Shown here in pieces: positions 6,664 to 10,051 of a stretch of DNA of 10,051 nucleotides. Source of the DNA: Bacillota bacterium (lineage in GTDB: Bacteria > Bacillota > Clostridia > Acetivibrionales > DTU013); the NCBI GenBank assembly GCA_023435925.1, contig JAEZLF010000144.1, positions 1 through 10,051 of the forward strand. The letters are read 5' to 3'. The notes under the pieces were generated by a model that was not told the origin of the DNA, ran no database searches, and saw only the letters and a program-made list of their open reading frames with translations. Made by a program: the position numbers and the translations under genes. Numbering within the stretch: the stretch's first letter is position 1; every line of letters begins with the position of its first letter.

Positions 6664-9600
6664 TTATACCTTGACCACAGTGAAGCCGACCTTTTCTCCA
6701 TTCAGATTCCATTCCTTGCTATACCCTTCGCCTGATGACGGCAGAAGCTCCTCCGCCAGAACCTCTTCGCTAATAAGGGCTTTATTGCGTTGGAATATGG
6801 CACTAACCTTCTCATTCTCACCATAGTAGACCCTGATATGATCCAGCACCTCAAAGCCGGCTTCCTTTCTCATGGTCTGCAGCTTACTGATGATTTCTCT
6901 GACGAAGCCTTCTTCCAGCAATTCCTCTGTAAGATTTGTATCCAGCACTACAGTGATATCTCTATCACTCTCCGATACAAATCCTTCCTTTTGAGCAGTT
7001 TCCACCAGTACATCCGACAATTCCAGCTCTACTGACGTACCCTCCAGTTCGAAAGACACCTTTCCGTCTTTGTTGAAACGGTTCATAAACTCATTGCCAT
7101 CGACACCCGACAGATATTCACCTATCTTGGGTACCAATTTGCCATACCTTGGTCCAAGAGTGCGAAGCTGAGGCTTAAATTTATAAGTGGTAAAGTGTTC
7201 TGCATCATCAGTAAACAAAATCTCCTTGATATTCAGTTCATCAGCTACCAATTCCCTGTACATCAGCGGCAATTCACCATTGTCCTTGATATACATTTTG
7301 CCGATCGGCTGGCGGTTCTTGATGTTTGCAGTATTTCTGCATGCGCGTCCCAGAACGACCAGCTTGAGCACCTTATCCATATAATTTTCCAGCTCAGTGT
7401 CAATGTATTTTTCATCTACCGTCGGGAAATCACACAAATGAACACTTTCAGGCGCTTTTGAGTCCACGTTCCTGACCAGATTGCCGTAAATCTCCTCTGT
7501 AATAAACGGTACAAAAGGAGCAGCAGTTTTAACAAGCTCTGCCAGTACCGTGTAAAGAGTCATATAGGCATTGATCTTGTCCTGGTTCATATCCTTCTGC
7601 CAGAAACGTTCTCTGCATCTTCTTACGTACCAATTGCTCAGATCATCCGTAAAATCCTGTATATCCCTTGCAGATTCTGTGATTCTGTAATTTTCAAGGT
7701 TCTTGTCAACTCTGCTGATCAATGTGTATAACCTTGACAGGATCCATTTATCCATTACCGCAAGCTTTTCCTGCTCCAGCTTATATTCCGTCGGGTTGAA
7801 TTGATCAATATTGGCATATAGTACATAGAAAGCGTAGGTGTTCCAAAGTGTACCCATAAATTTTCTCTGGCTCTCACTCACAGCTTCCTCATAGAAACGG
7901 CTTGGCAGCCAGGGTGCACTGCCAGTGTAGAAATACCAGCGTACAGCATCGGCTCCCTGCTTATCCAGTACAGTCCACGGGTCTATAACATTTCCTTTGT
8001 GCTTGCTCATCTTCTGTCCGTCCTTGTCATTGACATGGCCAAGCACAATAACATTTTTAAAAGCAGGCTCGTCAAACAGCAGCGTCGATATGGCCAGCAG
8101 TGTATAGAACCAGCCTCTGGTCTGGTCAATCGCCTCACTGATAAAGTCCGCAGGGTAATTCACTTCAAACTTTTCTTTATTCTCAAAAGGATAATGCCAT
8201 TGGGCAAAAGGCATAGCTCCTGAATCAAACCAGCAGTCAATTACATCGGAAACCCTTTTCATCTTGCCGGAACATTTTGGACAATTGATCTGTACCTCGT
8301 CGATGAAAGGCTTGTGTAATTCGATGTCATCCGGTACACCCGATCCCATCTCCTGAAGCTCGGCAATGCTGCCAATCAGATGCCGGTGCCCGCAGCTGCA
8401 TTCCCATATCGGCAGTGGTGTGCCCCAGTATCTTGAACGGCTGAGACCCCAATCCACAACATTCTCAAGGAAGTTGCCCATGCGGCCTTCCCGTATATTA
8501 TCCGGATACCAGTTAATGCTGTTGCAGTTCTTTATCAGCTTATCCTTCACTGCTGTCATTTTGATAAACCAGGTATCACGTGCATAATAAAGCAAAGGTG
8601 TGTCACACCTCCAGCAGAACGGATAGGAGTGTTCATAATCCAGAAGCTTGTATGCCAGCCCCCTCTCAGTCAGATCCTTGATGATAAGCGGATCGGCTGT
8701 CTTTACAAACATACCCTTCCATGGGGTGACTTCTTCAATAAATTCTCCCTGCTCATTAACCAGCTGTACAAAAGGAAGGTCATTGTCCCTTCCCACCTTG
8801 GCATCGTCTTCACCAAAGGCAGGAGCCGTGTGAACAATACCGGAGCCGTCCGTTAAGGTGACAAATTTGTCGCATACCACATAGTATGCCTTCTTATCAA
8901 CCTTTGCAAAATCAAAGAGCGGCTCGTATTCCATTCCGTAGAGCTGGCTTCCTTTGCAGCTTGAAACAACGTTGTATTCGCCCTTCAGCACATCTGCTGC
9001 CAGTGCTTCTGCCAGAATATAGGTCTCCTCCCCACATTTTGCCCGGATATAGGTTTCATCCGGATTGACCGTAAGCGCTACATTGGAAGGCAGCGTCCAG
9101 GGTGTCGTTGTCCAGGCCATCAGATAAACACCGGGCTCTCCCTTTACCTTAAATTTCACAAATATAGAGGTCTCTTTAACGTCCTTGTATCCCTGTGCAA
9201 CCTCATGGCTTGAAAGGGATGTGCCGCAGCGAGGACAGTAGGGAACGATTTTATGGCCCTTGTATAAAAGCCCTTTATCCCAAATCTGTTTCAACGCCCA
9301 CCATTCCGATTCGATATAAGTGTTATTATAGGTGACATAGGGATCCTCCATATCCGCCCAGAAGCCGACACGGTCGCTCATTTCCTCCCATTCGTGCTTG
9401 TATTTCCATACACTTTCCTTGCATTTCTGGATAAAGGGTTCCACCCCATACTTTTCAATCTCAGGTTTCCCGTTAATACCGAGAAGCTTTTCAACCTCCA
9501 GCTCAACAGGCAGCCCATGGGTATCCCATCCGGCTTTTCTGAGCACGTTATAGCCCTTCATGGTCTTGTATCTTGGAATAGTATCCTTTATTGTGCGTGT

Positions 9601-9780
9601 GATAATATGTCCAATATGCGGCTTTCCATTTGCCGTCGGCGGACCGTCATAGAAGGTGAATGCTTCACAGCCGTCTCTGAATGTCAGGCTCTTATTGAAA
9701 ATCTGATGTTCCTTCCAATACTGCAGAACTTCTTTTTCACGTTCGACAAATTTTAAATCTGTAGAAACTTTTTTGTACAT
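6664..9780 (-). CDS. ileS: Isoleucyl-tRNA synthetase, type 2
   Basis: A 1038-residue class I aminoacyl-tRNA synthetase that charges tRNA-Ile. The HIGH motif is at 55-58 (PHIGH). The editing domain has the threonine-rich WTTTPWTLPSN segment (about 223-233) and GSGIVHTAPAFGEDD ending near 326. SRSRYWGTPLPIW (about 447-459) and the overall length point to the type 2, eukaryote-like subgroup, which is known for tolerance of mupirocin. The KMSKS loop reads KMSKH (590-594). Cysteine pairs CPRC (182-185), CWRC (389-392) and CPKC (500-503) look like metal-binding knuckles. A helical anticodon-binding domain follows (about 670-800). I start at ATG 9778-9780 because AAGGAGG (9786-9792) lies five bases upstream; an in-frame ATG at 9802-9804 has no such site. 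Expression is controlled by the T-box leader upstream. Confidence 0.97.
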   Translation of the reverse strand: MYKKVSTDLKFVEREKEVLQYWKEHQIFNKSLTFRDGCEAFTFYDGPPTANGKPHIGHIITRTIKDTIPRYKTMKGYNVLRKAGWDTHGLPVELEVEKLLGINGKPEIEKYGVEPFIQKCKESVWKYKHEWEEMSDRVGFWADMEDPYVTYNNTYIESEWWALKQIWDKGLLYKGHKIVPYCPRCGTSLSSHEVAQGYKDVKETSIFVKFKVKGEPGVYLMAWTTTPWTLPSNVALTVNPDETYIRAKCGEETYILAEALAADVLKGEYNVVSSCKGSQLYGMEYEPLFDFAKVDKKAYYVVCDKFVTLTDGSGIVHTAPAFGEDDAKVGRDNDLPFVQLVNEQGEFIEEVTPWKGMFVKTADPLIIKDLTERGLAYKLLDYEHSYPFCWRCDTPLLYYARDTWFIKMTAVKDKLIKNCNSINWYPDNIREGRMGNFLENVVDWGLSRSRYWGTPLPIWECSCGHRHLIGSIAELQEMGSGVPDDIELHKPFIDEVQINCPKCSGKMKRVSDVIDCWFDSGAMPFAQWHYPFENKEKFEVNYPADFISEAIDQTRGWFYTLLAISTLLFDEPAFKNVIVLGHVNDKDGQKMSKHKGNVIDPWTVLDKQGADAVRWYFYTGSAPWLPSRFYEEAVSESQRKFMGTLWNTYAFYVLYANIDQFNPTEYKLEQEKLAVMDKWILSRLYTLISRVDKNLENYRITESARDIQDFTDDLSNWYVRRCRERFWQKDMNQDKINAYMTLYTVLAELVKTAAPFVPFITEEIYGNLVRNVDSKAPESVHLCDFPTVDEKYIDTELENYMDKVLKLVVLGRACRNTANIKNRQPIGKMYIKDNGELPLMYRELVADELNIKEILFTDDAEHFTTYKFKPQLRTLGPRYGKLVPKIGEYLSGVDGNEFMNRFNKDGKVSFELEGTSVELELSDVLVETAQKEGFVSESDRDITVVLDTNLTEELLEEGFVREIISKLQTMRKEAGFEVLDHIRVYYGENEKVSAIFQRNKALISEEVLAEELLPSSGEGYSKEWNLNGEKVGFTVVKV

Positions 9781-9785
9781 AACTG

Positions 9786-9792
9786 CCTCCTT
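9786..9792 (-). promoter_or_regulatory. Ribosome binding site deciding the ileS start
   Basis: AAGGAGG on the minus strand, five bases before ATG 9778-9780. It lies inside the possible eight-codon N-terminal extension from ATG 9802, which argues that this extension is not translated. Confidence 0.8.
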
Positions 9793-9821
9793 ATTTATAT
9801 CCATACTGCAACGTCAACGCC

Positions 9822-9852
9822 ATCATAAAGCTTACACTATCATAAAGCTAAC
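9822..9852. repeat. Short imperfect direct repeat in the ileS leader
   Basis: ATCATAAAGCTTAC (9822-9835) and ATCATAAAGCTAAC (9839-9852) differ at one base and are offset by 17 bases. They lie between the T-box terminator and the ileS ribosome binding site. No function can be read from the sequence. The rest of 9805-9903 shows nothing else that I can support. Confidence 0.5.
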
Positions 9853-9903
9853 GCATCATCATAACCAACGACATCGTCAGCTTTTATAATCCGCTTAATG
9901 CCT

Positions 9904-9943
9904 AAAAAAAAACCTCCCGATCCCAAAAATATGGGACGAGAGG
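9904..9943 (-). terminator. T-box-controlled terminator of the ileS leader
   Basis: On the minus strand CCTCTCGTCCC (9933-9943) pairs with GGGATCGGGAGG (9913-9924), with one bulged base and one G-U pair, followed by nine T residues (9904-9912). Its 5' arm lies a few bases after the T-box sequence, as expected for the terminator/antiterminator switch. Confidence 0.92.
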
Positions 9944-10051
9944 AAACTTGTTCACGCGGTACCACCCAAATTACCGCCGGCATTCTACCGGGACGGTCAC
10001 TTTGATTTCACATATAACGGTGTGCACCGGCTTTTCATACTTGCCCACAAC
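9904..10051 (-). ncRNA. T-box riboswitch of ileS, 3' part (cut by the window edge)
   Basis: The conserved T-box sequence TGGGTGGTACCGCG is present on the minus strand at 9955-9968, directly followed by the regulated terminator. Upstream, Stem III can be drawn from ACCG-TC-CCGG (9988-9997) and CCGG-CGGT (9973-9980) with a seven-base loop. Uncharged tRNA pairs its acceptor end with this region and favours the antiterminator, allowing transcription of ileS and aroB. Only about 83 bases upstream of the T-box are visible, so Stem I with the specifier codon (expected to be an isoleucine codon such as ATC) is outside the window. tRNA-Ile specificity is inferred from the downstream gene. Confidence 0.95.

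Noticed and set aside
9394..9756. Plus-strand 120-codon reading frame opposite the 5' part of ileS.
   Set aside because: Lies fully antisense to the conserved catalytic domain of ileS and has no ribosome binding site or recognisable domain.

Overview
The window reads as chromosomal DNA of a moderately AT-rich, Gram-positive, spore-former-type Firmicute, most likely a member of the Clostridia. Supporting evidence is a T-box leader ahead of ileS, a YteA-family TraR/DksA zinc-finger protein, a DUF5665 small membrane protein, GGAGG-type ribosome binding sites and promoters of the TTGACA/TATAAT type. No rRNA, tRNA, CRISPR array, phage module or intact transposase gene is present.

Layout, left to right. 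Positions 1-366 are non-coding and regulatory. They hold a strong minus-strand promoter for a gene lying off the left edge, two perfect 20-bp direct repeats just upstream of its -35 box, a pair of inverted repeats that may be a decayed insertion-element end pair or operators, and an extended -10 promoter for the first plus-strand gene. Positions 367-1119 (+) encode a TauE/SafE (TSUP) membrane transporter. Convergent to it, 1160-4240 (-) encodes a large membrane cyclic-di-GMP protein: a periplasmic-binding-protein-like sensor, one TM helix, two PAS domains, GGDEF and EAL. It has its own promoter at 4301-4330. Positions 4373-5273 (-) hold a translationally coupled pair: a DUF5665 small membrane protein followed by a YteA-type zinc-finger protein. 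Positions 5423-5456 are a strong intrinsic terminator closing the next transcription unit. That unit is aroB (5545-6624, -) and ileS (6664-9780, -), separated by only 39 bp. The right edge (9904-10051) is the 3' half of an ileS T-box leader: Stem III, T-box sequence, and terminator. Its Stem I and specifier codon lie outside the window.

How the genes relate. Isoleucyl-tRNA synthetase (type 2) and dehydroquinate synthase appear to form one transcript controlled by uncharged tRNA-Ile through the T-box, which links an aromatic-pathway enzyme to isoleucine status. The YteA-like gene near ileS recalls the ileS-ylyA-lspA order of Bacillus, but here aroB, a terminator and the DUF5665 gene lie between them. 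The GGDEF/EAL protein and the TSUP transporter are separate single-gene units.

I did not find an obviously new multi-gene system. The points most worth checking are the tandem-repeat promoter at the left edge, the apparent lack of a normal start codon for the DUF5665 gene, the ileS-aroB coupling, and the amino-acid-sensor-like c-di-GMP protein.
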